Source of the DNA: Synechococcaceae cyanobacterium SM2_3_1
GTDB taxonomy: Bacteria > Cyanobacteriota > Cyanobacteriia > Thermostichales > Thermostichaceae
Length of the DNA: 38,095 nt
Assembly: GCA_012030715.1 (NCBI GenBank)
Contig: JAAUUJ010000020.1
Span: 1 to 38,095 of the forward strand
Direction: 5' to 3'
Below, piece by piece: positions 7,554 to 16,384 of the stretch. The translations under genes and the position numbers were made by a program. The stretch's first letter is position 1. Each line of letters begins with the position of its first letter. The notes beneath the pieces are model-generated. The model saw nothing but the letters and a program-made list of their open reading frames with translations, made no database searches and was not told where the DNA came from.

Positions 7554-8776
7554 ATGAGCCTTCTGACTGTCCTTACCCTGGCTTCCACCCCTGAGCTGTT
7601 TGATCAGCATGTCATGTTCACCTATGCCCGTTATCCTCTGACCCTGGTGCGGGGTAAGGGGTGTCGCGTTTGGGATGATCAGGGACGTGAGTATCTGGAT
7701 TTTGTGGCGGGGATTGCCACCTGTACCCTGGGACATGCCCATCCGGTCTTTGTGCAGGCTCTGACGGAACAGGCCCAGGCGCTGCATCATGTCTCTAACC
7801 TTTATTTCAATCAGCCTCAGGCCCAGCTGGCCCAATGGTTGACCGCCAACTCCTGTGCCGATAAGGTTTTCTTCTGCAATTCTGGTGCAGAGGCCAACGA
7901 AGGCGCGATCAAACTGGCCCGCAAATACGCCCACACGGTGCGCGGTGTCGTGGATCCGGTGATCCTGACCGCCCATGCCAGTTTTCACGGGCGCACCCTG
8001 GCTACAGTTACGGCCACAGGTCAGCCCAAATACCAGAAAAACTTTGCTCCCCTGGTGCCTGGCTTTGACTACATTCCCTTTAACGATCGAGCCGGAACCG
8101 CTGCAGTTCTGGATCGGTACGGGGAGAGCGTGGCCGCAATCCTACTGGAGCCTTTACAGGGGGAAGGGGGGGTAAAACCCGGGGATCCGGCTTATTTTCA
8201 GTGGTTGCGCCAGCTGTGTCACGAGCGGGGCATTCTCCTGATCCTGGATGAGGTGCAGGTGGGAATGGGTCGCACAGGGCTGATGTGGGGACACTGCCAC
8301 CTGGGCATTGAGCCGGATATTTTTACGCTGGCCAAAGGACTGGCGGGGGGCGTCCCGATCGGGCTCTCCTGGCCCGGGAATTTTGTGCCGTGTTTCAAGC
8401 GGGGGATCATGCCAGCACCTTTGGGGGCAATCCGCTCGCCTGTGCTGTGGGGCTGGCGGTGGGCCGGACGTTGCAACAGGAGTCTCTGGTTTGGAATGCC
8501 GCCATGCTGGGACACCATCTGCAGCAGGGATTGCAGCAGATCCTCAGCGATTTTCCGGCTCTGGTGGCTGGCGTGCGTGGCTGGGGTTTGATCCAGGGCA
8601 TGGTGACTCAAATTCCGGCGGCGCAGGTGGTGAATGCAGCTTTAGATCAGGGATTATTGCTGGTCCCCGCAGGACCGGAGGTGGTGCGCTTTGTTCCTCC
8701 TCTGGTGGTATCCCGCGCAGAGGTGGATGAGGCCCTGACCAAGCTGAGATTGGCTTTGCAAACGCTGGAGAGTTGA
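7554..8776 (+). pseudogene. argD: Acetylornithine aminotransferase ArgD (frameshifted)
   Basis: A PLP enzyme of arginine synthesis that interconverts N-acetylglutamate semialdehyde and N-acetylornithine. Motifs are FCNSGAEANEGAIKLARK, the cofactor Asp segment ILDEVQVGMGRTG and the Schiff-base Lys in FTLAKGLAGG. After GGVPIG the frame breaks at the three-G run 8361-8363: one frame goes to a stop at 8591, the other continues AREFCAVFQAGDHASTFGGN and LACAVGLAVG to 8776. A fourth G gives VPIGALLAREFC and a normal 407-aa enzyme. ATG 7554 (MSLLTVLT) was chosen; a TTG at 7530 is also open. Loss of argD would probably cause arginine auxotrophy, so sequence error is likely. Confidence 0.88.
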
Positions 8777-8777
8777 C

Positions 8778-9674
8778 ATGAGTGCAAGTGCTGCCAAGCC
8801 GGAGAGTCGTCTGACGATTGCCATCACAGCCACTGCAGAAGCCGATCTCCCCCTGCCCGTGGCAGAAATCCTGGAGGATTTACAGGACTCTCTTTTGCTA
8901 GTACCCGTAGCTTCCCACGAAGAAGCTGATCTGCATGTGCAGATCCAGGCCAATGCCATCTACCGTTTTTACGCTCGAGGGGAAACTTCAGCTCTAGCCG
9001 CCTTTCGGATCCCAGTCAAAAAAATACGGGCCTTGCCCCGCAAACTCCGATATCTGCTGGAACATGTGGCGGCCTTCCGCAACCTCCTCCATCTGCAGGC
9101 TCCCACCGAAGCCCTGAAACAGGCAGTGAAGATTGAGTTTCTGCAGTTGAAAACTCCTGCCAGTCGCAAGGCAACCGCTGAGGTCGCCCCTCCCCTTACC
9201 AACGACAACGGAGAGATCCTGCTGAAGTCTGGGGACCACCTGGCCATTGCACTGACCAACTTCACCCCCTCACCCCTTTACTGTTACATCGTGGCCCTGG
9301 ATCCGCGGCAGCAGGCGGTCAGTCTGGTGTATCCCTATCAAGCGGATGCCTCGGCACGGTTACGCCCCAATGAATCGGTGTTGGTAGGGTCTGGTCCCCG
9401 TTATTTTGTCGAAATGCAACTCCCGCAGGGGATCAGTAGTTCTGCCGATGTCTTTAAGGTCTTCGTCGGTAGTTCCACGATACAGCCAGCGGTCATGATC
9501 ATGCCGCCTCTGGGCCAGCGTCAGGATCCCCCCACCGATCCCTATGGCAGTGGCTCCTGTCTAGATCGGGAGTTGCGTCGTCTGTTATTGGGACTGGTGG
9601 GCAATACCCCTCTGCCAGATTTCGCCGCCGATCCCTGGTGGAGTCAAACTCAGGTGGTGCGGGTAACCGCTTGA
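8778..9674 (+). CDS. DUF4384-like protein
   Basis: A 298-aa soluble protein that begins one base after the argD stop. Residues ~150-240 carry LLKSGDHLAIALTNFTPSPL, YCYIVALDPRQQAVSLVYPY and a later VFKVFVGSSTIQPAV. This looks like the DUF4384 beta-rich module often found C-terminal to caspase-like peptidases or kinases in cyanobacteria. The N-terminal half (ITATAEADLPLP..., then YLLEHVAAFRNLLHLQAP) resembles the linker region of those proteins, but no caspase His/Cys pair is visible. The role is unknown; coupling to argD may only reflect shared transcription. Confidence 0.6.
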   Translation: MSASAAKPESRLTIAITATAEADLPLPVAEILEDLQDSLLLVPVASHEEADLHVQIQANAIYRFYARGETSALAAFRIPVKKIRALPRKLRYLLEHVAAFRNLLHLQAPTEALKQAVKIEFLQLKTPASRKATAEVAPPLTNDNGEILLKSGDHLAIALTNFTPSPLYCYIVALDPRQQAVSLVYPYQADASARLRPNESVLVGSGPRYFVEMQLPQGISSSADVFKVFVGSSTIQPAVMIMPPLGQRQDPPTDPYGSGSCLDRELRRLLLGLVGNTPLPDFAADPWWSQTQVVRVTA

Positions 9675-9692
9675 TCCTGGCGCTCTATAGAC

Positions 9693-10436
9693 TCAAAGAT
9701 TTAGATTGAGCCACCTGACGGCTCGCAAGAGAAAGAAAACTCCAAGCAAGATATCAATCGCCACAAGCTTGGGATTAGAGCGGGATACTGGACGTCGGGC
9801 CAGAAACAGAGCAGAAAAGAGAAGCGAGACCAGAACCCAGAGATAGCGAATCGCACTGACACCCCAAAAATACTGTAGCAGTAAAACTAACGTTGAATAA
9901 ATGGCCACCAGAACCGCCAGGGCGTAAGGTCCAAACCAATCTATGCGCAGAATCCGGCTGGAAATATCCACATGGGTAGCGAGGGACGAGCGAATTTGAG
10001 TTGCCATTTCTTGAATCGAATCAAACCCCACCAAGATCATTGAAGGGCGCTTTTGTGAGTGGATCTGGATGCATCGCACCTCCCCCTGCCGCGTATTCCA
10101 GATGCGCACTTTAGTGATCTCTGACCATGGCAGCTCGGGGGCAGCACCCAAATGACCCCAGGTCAGGCCTTCCTTGGTGAGATGAAGTTGGGAACGACTG
10201 TGCAGATAACGATGCGTCCAACGACGGCGTGCCACCCCAAAACAGATCAACGCAAAAACAAACAGGCCCACGAGCCCTGGGGAAATCTGGCTGAGTCGCT
10301 CCATGACTAAGGAGCGGTTCCAGACGATCCAGATGGCGAAAAATCCCAGAAAAACGATGAACGTGAGTAGAAAACGCTTGCGTCTTTCCCGATGAAACTG
10401 ATCCGAGAGTTTAAATGTAATGGTTTCCGGCGGCAT
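9693..10436 (-). CDS. Predicted membrane protein with a PH-like central domain
   Basis: A 247-aa protein with no named family I can fix. It has about five hydrophobic spans: FLLTFIVFLGFFAIWIVW (~24-41), GLVGLFVFALICFGVA (~54-69), YALAVLVAIYSTLVLLLQYF (~174-193), YLWVLVSLLFSALFLA (~200-215) and IDILLGVFFLLRAV near the end. Between the pairs lies a soluble stretch (LHLTKEGLTWGHLG, ELPWSEITKVRIW) that looks like a bacterial PH/DUF304-type beta domain. It follows the glycosyltransferase gene on the same strand by 46 bases, so it may be the last gene of that unit. Confidence 0.6.
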   Translation of the reverse strand: MPPETITFKLSDQFHRERRKRFLLTFIVFLGFFAIWIVWNRSLVMERLSQISPGLVGLFVFALICFGVARRRWTHRYLHSRSQLHLTKEGLTWGHLGAAPELPWSEITKVRIWNTRQGEVRCIQIHSQKRPSMILVGFDSIQEMATQIRSSLATHVDISSRILRIDWFGPYALAVLVAIYSTLVLLLQYFWGVSAIRYLWVLVSLLFSALFLARRPVSRSNPKLVAIDILLGVFFLLRAVRWLNLNL

Positions 10437-10482
10437 GAAGTTATAAACTCAGCAGTGGATGAGGAATCAAAAGGAAGCCCTG

Positions 10483-11622
10483 TTAAGAATCACTCACCTC
10501 TGACCCTTTCCGCAAGACCTTCTCCAGCATAGGGATCACCTGATCCGGAGGCAGATGAACCATACAGGGATGTCCTTCTAACAGACAGGCCTCATTTTTA
10601 AACTTATTCTCTGCGCAAACTGTACAGCTGTAGGCAGAAGCCGGGATCTGCACATGGGGCATGCGGGGAGCCCAGAGATGCCGGGGACTGGCTCCATGGC
10701 CCTGCGGATCGTTGCCAAAGAGGGCAATGGTCGGACAGCCAACTGCGGCGGCAATATGCATGGGTCCAGCATCAACAGAAATACAAACCAAGGCTTTTTT
10801 CAAGGCTCCTGCCAGCTCGATCAACGAGGTCTTGCCCCGCAGATCCACCATGGAAGTCTGGGCCAGTAAATCGTCTTCGGTATGCCCAGCATGGTAGAGG
10901 TCCTGTTGCAACCGGGGAGTACTACCGATCAGGCCCACCTGCAGCCCCTGGGCTTCACACCACTGGATCACCTGCAACCAGTACTCTGGCACCCACATTT
11001 TGGCACGGCGAGTCGTGGTGATGTGGACCAGCACCTCTGGCACCGGAAATGGGGGATCTTGACTGGGCAACTCCAGCGTAAAGAAATCCGTATCGACGTA
11101 AGCGAGACGGCAAAAGATCTCGGCAATATAATTGCTGGTCAAAGTACTGAGATAGCGCTCTAAAAAGGCGGGGCTGTTCCAGTCTTCGTCCTGGAGCATA
11201 CGCTGCACGGGATCGGAGCCAGCTGCAAATTTGCGGCGAAAATCTTGGGTTAAGCCTGCCCCCGCCAGAAAGTGGGGCCGAATGGCACTCACCACCACGA
11301 GATTCAATTCACTAAATTCATCACAATTGACCGCCAGATCATAGACGCCTGCCACCTGGATCCGGGTCTGTACAAAGTCAGTCAGGGTTTCCAGAAATTG
11401 CTCGTGATTGCTGTAGAGGGGAAAGCAGGCATCAATATAGGGGCAGTGGACCTCAAAGTCATGGGTAATATCACTGCCAAAAAAGTCAAGTGTGGCCCCG
11501 GGATACTTCTGCTTTAGTCCCCGCAGGAGCGGAATCGTGACGACAAAATTTCCCACCTTGGAGGAGGAGAAGACTGCAATATGGGGCTGGTCGCGGAGGG
11601 GCTGATCAGCAAAGCGCTCCAT
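10483..11622 (-). CDS. Glycosyltransferase family 9 (heptosyltransferase-like)
   Basis: A 379-aa GT-B enzyme of the ADP-heptose:LPS heptosyltransferase type (GT9). The N-terminal domain starts IAVFSSSKVGNFVVTIPLLR, matching the family 'GDxxxxxPxxxxLK' opening. The C-terminal donor domain has VGLIGSTPRLQQDL, TSLIELAGALKKALVCISVD, AGPMHIAAAVGCPTIALFGN and a Cys-rich tail (CTVCAENKFKNEACLLEGHPC). It probably adds a sugar to lipopolysaccharide or another surface glycan at the inner membrane. It starts three bases after the ABC1-kinase stop, so the two are co-transcribed. Confidence 0.85.
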   Translation of the reverse strand: MERFADQPLRDQPHIAVFSSSKVGNFVVTIPLLRGLKQKYPGATLDFFGSDITHDFEVHCPYIDACFPLYSNHEQFLETLTDFVQTRIQVAGVYDLAVNCDEFSELNLVVVSAIRPHFLAGAGLTQDFRRKFAAGSDPVQRMLQDEDWNSPAFLERYLSTLTSNYIAEIFCRLAYVDTDFFTLELPSQDPPFPVPEVLVHITTTRRAKMWVPEYWLQVIQWCEAQGLQVGLIGSTPRLQQDLYHAGHTEDDLLAQTSMVDLRGKTSLIELAGALKKALVCISVDAGPMHIAAAVGCPTIALFGNDPQGHGASPRHLWAPRMPHVQIPASAYSCTVCAENKFKNEACLLEGHPCMVHLPPDQVIPMLEKVLRKGSEVSDS

Positions 11623-11624
11623 GG

Positions 11625-13556
11625 TTATCCTGCCTTGGCGAGCTGGGGACGGGGTTGAGAGGTGGCCTCCTCCACTTGAAAGAGGTAGCGCAGCAGGTGG
11701 GCGGCTTCCCGTTGCAACCAGCGGGAGGCAAGATCCCGACCTAATTGTTGGGCTTCTGGTTTGGTCAGCGTATTCAGGACCGCAGGCACCAGCTCCACCG
11801 GATCAAAGTTAGGGTTTTGCAGTAGGAGATCCCACAGCCGTTGGAGGTGATCTAGGCTGGTTCCTTGTCCATTGCTACTCTGAGTGGACCTGGGATTGAA
11901 GATCACATCCACCAACCGTTCTCGGAGAAACGCTCCCCGCTCGGAAAAGAGGAAATCCAGCGCCTTTTCCAGAGAGTCTTTTAATTCAAAATCTGGACTG
12001 TTGGCAGCGTTGCGCAGGAGATTTTCCAGGCGAATCCAGCGAAACTCCCCTTGATTAAACAACAGATCCCGCAGGGAAACCCGCAGTTCTGGTGCTGGAT
12101 CCGTCAATAGCCTCCCAGCCACGTAGGGATAGGCAACACTCAGCACCTTAAAGTTGGGATCAATATTGATGGCAATCCCCTCTAGGGTCACCAGGGAGCG
12201 AATGATCAGGGCATAGTAGGCGGGCACGCGGAAGGGGTAGTCATACATCACCGCGGAAAGCTTATCGGTAATACTCTTAAAGTTCAACTCCGCCACGCTG
12301 GCCCCCAAGGCCTCGGCAAACACCTGACTCAGGGCCGGGATAATGGGGGTGAGATCGGTATCTTCTGTCAGGAAGCCCAGTTCAACGTAGTCATGAGCCA
12401 GTCCCTGAAAGTCACGGTTGACCAGATGCACAATCGCTTTCAGGAGGCCGTAACGCTGCTTGGGCAGCACCTGACTCATCATGCCAAAGTCAATGTAGGC
12501 CAGGCGTCCATCGTACATAGCGAGCAGGTTCCCCGGATGGGGATCGGCATGGAAAAATCCATGTTCCAGCAACTGCCGCAACGAACAGTGCACCCCGATC
12601 TCGACTAGATCGCGACCATCCAGACCAGCATCCGCCAGCTGATCCAGATGTGTGAGCTTCACCCCATCGATCCACTCCATCGTCAGAACTCGGCGGGAGG
12701 TGTAACTCCAATGGATATGAGGGACATAGATGGGCATGTGACCGTAGAGCTGGGCAAAGGCCTCGGCATGCTGACCCTCTTGTACGTAGTCCATTTCTTC
12801 GTAGAGCTTACTGGCAAACTCATCCACGATCCCCACCAGATCACTGCGGATGAAAGCAAAGCGTCGCTTCGTCCACTGGGCCAGCAGACGCACAATGTAA
12901 ATATCCAGGGAGATGCGGGGCAACAGGTTGGGACGCTGCACCTTGATCGCCACCTTCTCGCCACTTTTGAGATAGCCCTTGTAGACCTGTCCCAGACTGG
13001 CAGCTGCCACCGGATCCTGACTGATCTCCTGATAAACCTCGGTGGGGGGCAATCCCAGTTCCCGCTCAATCAGACTAAAGGCAATGTCATTGGGGAAGGG
13101 AGGTAACTTATCCTGAAGCTTGGTCAGCTCCTCCAAAAAGACAGGGGACACCAGATCAGGACGGGTGGAGAGCGCCTGACCAATTTTGATCGAGGCTGGC
13201 CCCAGATCCGTGAGGATTTCCCGTAGACGGATCGCGTAGAAGGAACGACGCTGTGTTCCCTGGCCCCAGAGCCGATCCCACCCCACCTGCACCAGCAGGA
13301 CTAGAAAAGGAGTTAGCACCTGCAGGATTCTTTTGATGATCAGAAAAATCTTGCCCTGATAGTCGCGGGTGATCACCTCAGCATCGTAGCGAAGTGAGGG
13401 TGACGGCGTGGGTTGGGTCCATTCCTCAGGAAAGGAGGGGGAAGGGTCTGGGGGCGGAGCCGCCCTCGGGGTAGGGGGATGGGAGTGAGCAGCCAGGTAG
13501 GACCCATTCAGCTGGGGTGAAATTTGCTGCAGAGGGGAAGCTACACTCATATCCAT
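11625..13556 (-). CDS. ABC1/AarF/UbiB-family atypical kinase
   Basis: A ~643-aa member of the ABC1 family, abundant in cyanobacteria and plastids and linked to quinone and prenyl-lipid metabolism. Motifs in order: KxGQ in ASIKIGQALSTRPDL (~122-136), the Ala-rich loop AAASLGQVYKG (~184-194), Lys in VAIKVQRP (~205), HADPHPGNLLA (~336-346) and IDFGM (~355-359). A Pro-rich N-terminus (residues ~25-55) precedes a hydrophobic span (IIKRILQVLTPFLVLLVQV), suggesting membrane association. The ATG at 13556 is preferred; GTG 13559 and ATG 13550 are alternatives and no clear ribosome-binding site separates them. It heads a two- or three-gene unit with GT9. Confidence 0.9.
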   Translation of the reverse strand: MDMSVASPLQQISPQLNGSYLAAHSHPPTPRAAPPPDPSPSFPEEWTQPTPSPSLRYDAEVITRDYQGKIFLIIKRILQVLTPFLVLLVQVGWDRLWGQGTQRRSFYAIRLREILTDLGPASIKIGQALSTRPDLVSPVFLEELTKLQDKLPPFPNDIAFSLIERELGLPPTEVYQEISQDPVAAASLGQVYKGYLKSGEKVAIKVQRPNLLPRISLDIYIVRLLAQWTKRRFAFIRSDLVGIVDEFASKLYEEMDYVQEGQHAEAFAQLYGHMPIYVPHIHWSYTSRRVLTMEWIDGVKLTHLDQLADAGLDGRDLVEIGVHCSLRQLLEHGFFHADPHPGNLLAMYDGRLAYIDFGMMSQVLPKQRYGLLKAIVHLVNRDFQGLAHDYVELGFLTEDTDLTPIIPALSQVFAEALGASVAELNFKSITDKLSAVMYDYPFRVPAYYALIIRSLVTLEGIAINIDPNFKVLSVAYPYVAGRLLTDPAPELRVSLRDLLFNQGEFRWIRLENLLRNAANSPDFELKDSLEKALDFLFSERGAFLRERLVDVIFNPRSTQSSNGQGTSLDHLQRLWDLLLQNPNFDPVELVPAVLNTLTKPEAQQLGRDLASRWLQREAAHLLRYLFQVEEATSQPRPQLAKAG

Positions 13557-13604
13557 CACCGTGAAGAGCTGTTACACATCTTAACGTGTCGCGGGAAAAG
13601 GCAC

Positions 13605-14135
13605 CTAAGGAAGCACCTTATAGAGCAACAGTTGGCGGGGACATCCCAACCATTCCAGGGGATCGGGAGGGGTGGAAAGCACCTGGTAATAGAGTTTCTG
13701 ATACAGGCGACGGGCCACGGTGTTGTTTTCCAGGACATGCAAGTGCAAACGACGGTAGCCCCACACCTGCACGATCCCCTCCGCCCCTTGCATCAGCTCG
13801 GCTGCAATCCCCTGTTTTCGCCAGCGGGGCAGCACCGCCAGGTTGGAGATGTAGGGTTGACGGTTTTGTCCAGGGACGGCCCGAAGTTTACGCAAGGAAA
13901 TTTCCAGGGTACCGACCAGATGAGATCCGGCCCAGGCAGCCAGACAACAATACCCCTGCTGACGGGCACGTAATCGCTGCTGTAGATCCTGCTGAATGCT
14001 GAATTTCTGCATAGGAAAAAACAGACCCTGGATCCCTGCAGGGGCATAGAACGAGTGAGCCAGAACCTCGCTCAGCTGCTCCAGATCAGACAGGGTGGCG
14101 GGGTAAATACGGCAGGGGGTCGTGAGGAGAGTCAA
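13605..14135 (-). CDS. GNAT-family N-acetyltransferase
   Basis: A 176-aa acetyltransferase. The acetyl-CoA binding motif A is ISNLAVLPRWRKQGIAAELM (~96-115), matching R/Q-x-x-G-x-G/A, followed by LHLHVLENNTVARRLYQKLYY, the motif-B helix used by RimI-type enzymes. It opens with CRIYPATLSDLEQLSEVLAH, a normal GNAT N-terminus. The substrate is unknown. It lies 48 bases upstream of the ABC1 gene on the same strand and may share its promoter. Confidence 0.88.
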   Translation of the reverse strand: MTLLTTPCRIYPATLSDLEQLSEVLAHSFYAPAGIQGLFFPMQKFSIQQDLQQRLRARQQGYCCLAAWAGSHLVGTLEISLRKLRAVPGQNRQPYISNLAVLPRWRKQGIAAELMQGAEGIVQVWGYRRLHLHVLENNTVARRLYQKLYYQVLSTPPDPLEWLGCPRQLLLYKVLP

Positions 14136-14181
14136 GTGAAGTTAGAAGGGAGAAGACTTAAAAAGCTACCTTGATCATGAC

Positions 14182-15011
14182 ATGAGAACCACCGATGACG
14201 ATGCCCAATGGACTGATTTAGGGGATCGTTCTATCTTTGTGGGTAGCAGATCGGAGCAGGTTATGTCCCTGGATCTTTATCGCGACACCTTCAATCACCG
14301 GGGAGCTTCCTATCACCGAGCCATGCAGAAGTATCCAGCCGCCAGGGATCGAGAATTTCAGCTTCTGTTTGCAGATCTTGATCTAAGTCAAGTCCACACA
14401 GTCATTGATATCCCAGCAGGAGGGGGATACCTGCGTCGCTACTTACCAAAGGAAATTGAGCTGGTTGAATATGATCCCAGTGGTGACTTTTTCCATGCCT
14501 CCCCTCAGTTCTCTCCATTGAATCTGAGGCGAGTACTTTAGCCGTTGAGTATTTTGATTTGGGGATCTGCCTGGCAGCCCTCCACCATATTCAGAACAAA
14601 GCCCCCTTCCTGCAGAGGATCTTGCACAGCCTCAAACCCGGTGGCTATCTCTGCATTGGAGACGTGAAAAACAACTCGAAAGAAGCAGTATTTCTGGATC
14701 GATTTGCGGGTCAATACAACGGGACAGGTCATCAGGGAGAGTATCTGGAGGATCAGACTGCATCTCTGCGGCTCCTTGTGGGAGAACAGAGCCAGATCCT
14801 GCGCTGTCGCTATCAACCCTGTCCCTGGTGGTTTGCGAGTCAGGCGGAATTGCTGAGCTTTACTCGACACCTCTTTGGTTGCGTTCCTGAGCTCTCCGAC
14901 TCGCATTTACTGGAAATTTTGCAACAGCAGATCGGGATCAGCAGCCATCCCCAAGGTCTACAGCTCCACTGGGGACTTCTGTATATCACCCTGCAAAAGC
15001 AAGCCTGTTAG
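14182..15011 (+). pseudogene. Class I SAM-dependent methyltransferase (frameshifted)
   Basis: The SAM-binding motif I is HTVIDIPAGGGYLRRYL (~72-88), with the acidic end of strand 2 in IELVEYDPSGDFFH. One frame then stops at 14541. The reading continues one base back as VLSIESEASTLAVEYFDLGI, then CLAALHHIQNKAPFLQ and LKPGGYLCIGDV, the usual motifs of a ubiE/COQ5-like methyltransferase. One extra base near 14509-14510 (TT to TTT) gives 276 aa. The substrate is not predictable; the aromatic-rich C-terminus is unusual. It converges on the MFS gene 35 bases away. Confidence 0.75.
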
Positions 15012-15046
15012 TGCTGCTTCCTGCACTCCGGCTCCAGCTGCTTTCT

Positions 15047-16336
15047 TCATGGAGAAAGGTTGGCCAAATCAGAGGCAGAGTGACTGACGGTGGCATTGAC
15101 ATGCACTGGCAGAATCTGACGTAATCCTCGCAAAATCATCAGCACCAGACCTACACTCACAGCCCACCCTAACCAGAGAAAATGCGCCTGCGGAGCGGGA
15201 AGATCCAGCACATAGCCACTAATGACCGGACCGAAACCAAATCCTGCAGCCCAGCAGAGCGCATTCACAGATAAATAAACCCCTCGCAGATGGGGTGGGG
15301 CCAGATCGGCAACCAGAGCAGACGCAGAAGGGTTATACATGACCACAGCTAGCGACAGGACCCCCAGGGCAACAATAATCAAACCTAAGTTCATCCCCGC
15401 AGCTGGATTCCACATCCCTAAAGCCCAGATCAGGAGAAAGCCCACCAACCAGGCCAGGGCGGACAGAGTTAATCCCCTCACCCGGGTTAAACGGTTGAGC
15501 AACCTTGCCACCGGAAGTTGCAGACAGGCGATCAATAATCCATGTCCGAAAAACAAGATCCCGATCCGGCGTACCGACAGATCTAAAAATTGATCAAAAT
15601 ACAGAGGCAGTCCCGCACTGAGCTGAGCAATGTAGGTGGTCAGTAAAATATTGCCGAGCGCAAAGACCAACAGGGCCCGATCACTGAGGGCAATTTTCCA
15701 GCCTCCCCACAGGGCTTGCTGCGACTGGGTAGGGGAATGAGGACGGCTTTCCGGAATCAGAGCTAGAAGCAGGCCCAGGAAAACCAGAAATGACAGTGCA
15801 TCTACCACAAACAGGGGTCGATAGGTATCCGTCAGATCCACCCAGCCACTGGCCAGAGCCACCCCAAAACTCAGCCCCAGATTGTCCCCCAAGCGGTTGA
15901 GGGCATAAGCTTCATTCCGCTCTGCCCGAGTGGTCAGATCCGCCACCATCGTTTCTGTGGCTGGCCAATAGAACCCCTGTCCCAGTCCCGCAATCAGGTT
16001 GGCCACGATAAACAGCTCAAAAGAGTGGGTGATCGCCAGGGCAAGGGATCCCAGCGCTGAGGTCACCAAGGACAGACTCAAGGTGCGCTTACGCCCAAAT
16101 CTGGAATCCGCCAGAGATCCACCCCCAATCCGTCCGATCGCTCCAGAAACCGACATGGCGGCCAGACCCAAACCCACCTGAGTGGGAGAAAGCCCCACCT
16201 GATCTACAAAAAAGATGGGGATAAAGAATAGCGTGAAGCCAGTTCCGGTTTGCGACAGCATTCGTCCCAGGAAAAGTAGCCAGATCTCTAGGCTCAGCTG
16301 AGGCCACCATCGGGGTCCTATTGGCACACCATCCAC
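15047..16336 (-). CDS. Major facilitator superfamily transporter (DHA1/MdtH-like)
   Basis: A 429-aa protein with about 12 hydrophobic spans. The MFS loop 2-3 signature is GGSLADSRFGRKRTLSLSL (~73-91), with a related half-site VARLLNRLTRVRGLTLS in the second half. Motif C-like glycine-rich helix: LIAGLGQGFYWPATETM. These proton-driven transporters usually export drugs or metabolites; the substrate is unknown. It follows the histidine kinase gene by 43 bases on the same strand, so read-through from that gene is possible. Confidence 0.9.
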   Translation of the reverse strand: MDGVPIGPRWWPQLSLEIWLLFLGRMLSQTGTGFTLFFIPIFFVDQVGLSPTQVGLGLAAMSVSGAIGRIGGGSLADSRFGRKRTLSLSLVTSALGSLALAITHSFELFIVANLIAGLGQGFYWPATETMVADLTTRAERNEAYALNRLGDNLGLSFGVALASGWVDLTDTYRPLFVVDALSFLVFLGLLLALIPESRPHSPTQSQQALWGGWKIALSDRALLVFALGNILLTTYIAQLSAGLPLYFDQFLDLSVRRIGILFFGHGLLIACLQLPVARLLNRLTRVRGLTLSALAWLVGFLLIWALGMWNPAAGMNLGLIIVALGVLSLAVVMYNPSASALVADLAPPHLRGVYLSVNALCWAAGFGFGPVISGYVLDLPAPQAHFLWLGWAVSVGLVLMILRGLRQILPVHVNATVSHSASDLANLSP

Positions 16337-16369
16337 CCTGTTTGTAATCGTTACCAGCCTACAGGAGTT

Positions 16370-16384
16370 TCTGATCCGATCAGA
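16370..16384. repeat. Perfect 7-1-7 palindrome at the end of the histidine kinase gene
   Basis: TCTGATC-C-GATCAGA overlaps the kinase stop codon (16380-16382). It may form a small hairpin in the kinase/MFS gap but has no T-run, so it is not a standard terminator. It may be chance in a GATC-rich genome. Confidence 0.35.

Noticed and set aside
7401-7988. Upstream extension of the deacetylase open frame to a start at 7988
   Set aside because: It runs antisense through argD and adds ~196 residues unlike the family; the conserved domain begins at the ATG at 7400.
12393-13106. Plus-strand open frames inside the ABC1 kinase gene
   Set aside because: They lie opposite a well-supported kinase with continuous motifs and have no recognisable family.
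16370-16384. Palindrome at the kinase end as a transcription terminator
   Set aside because: There is no T-run after the stem on either strand, and GATC-containing palindromes are common in this sequence.
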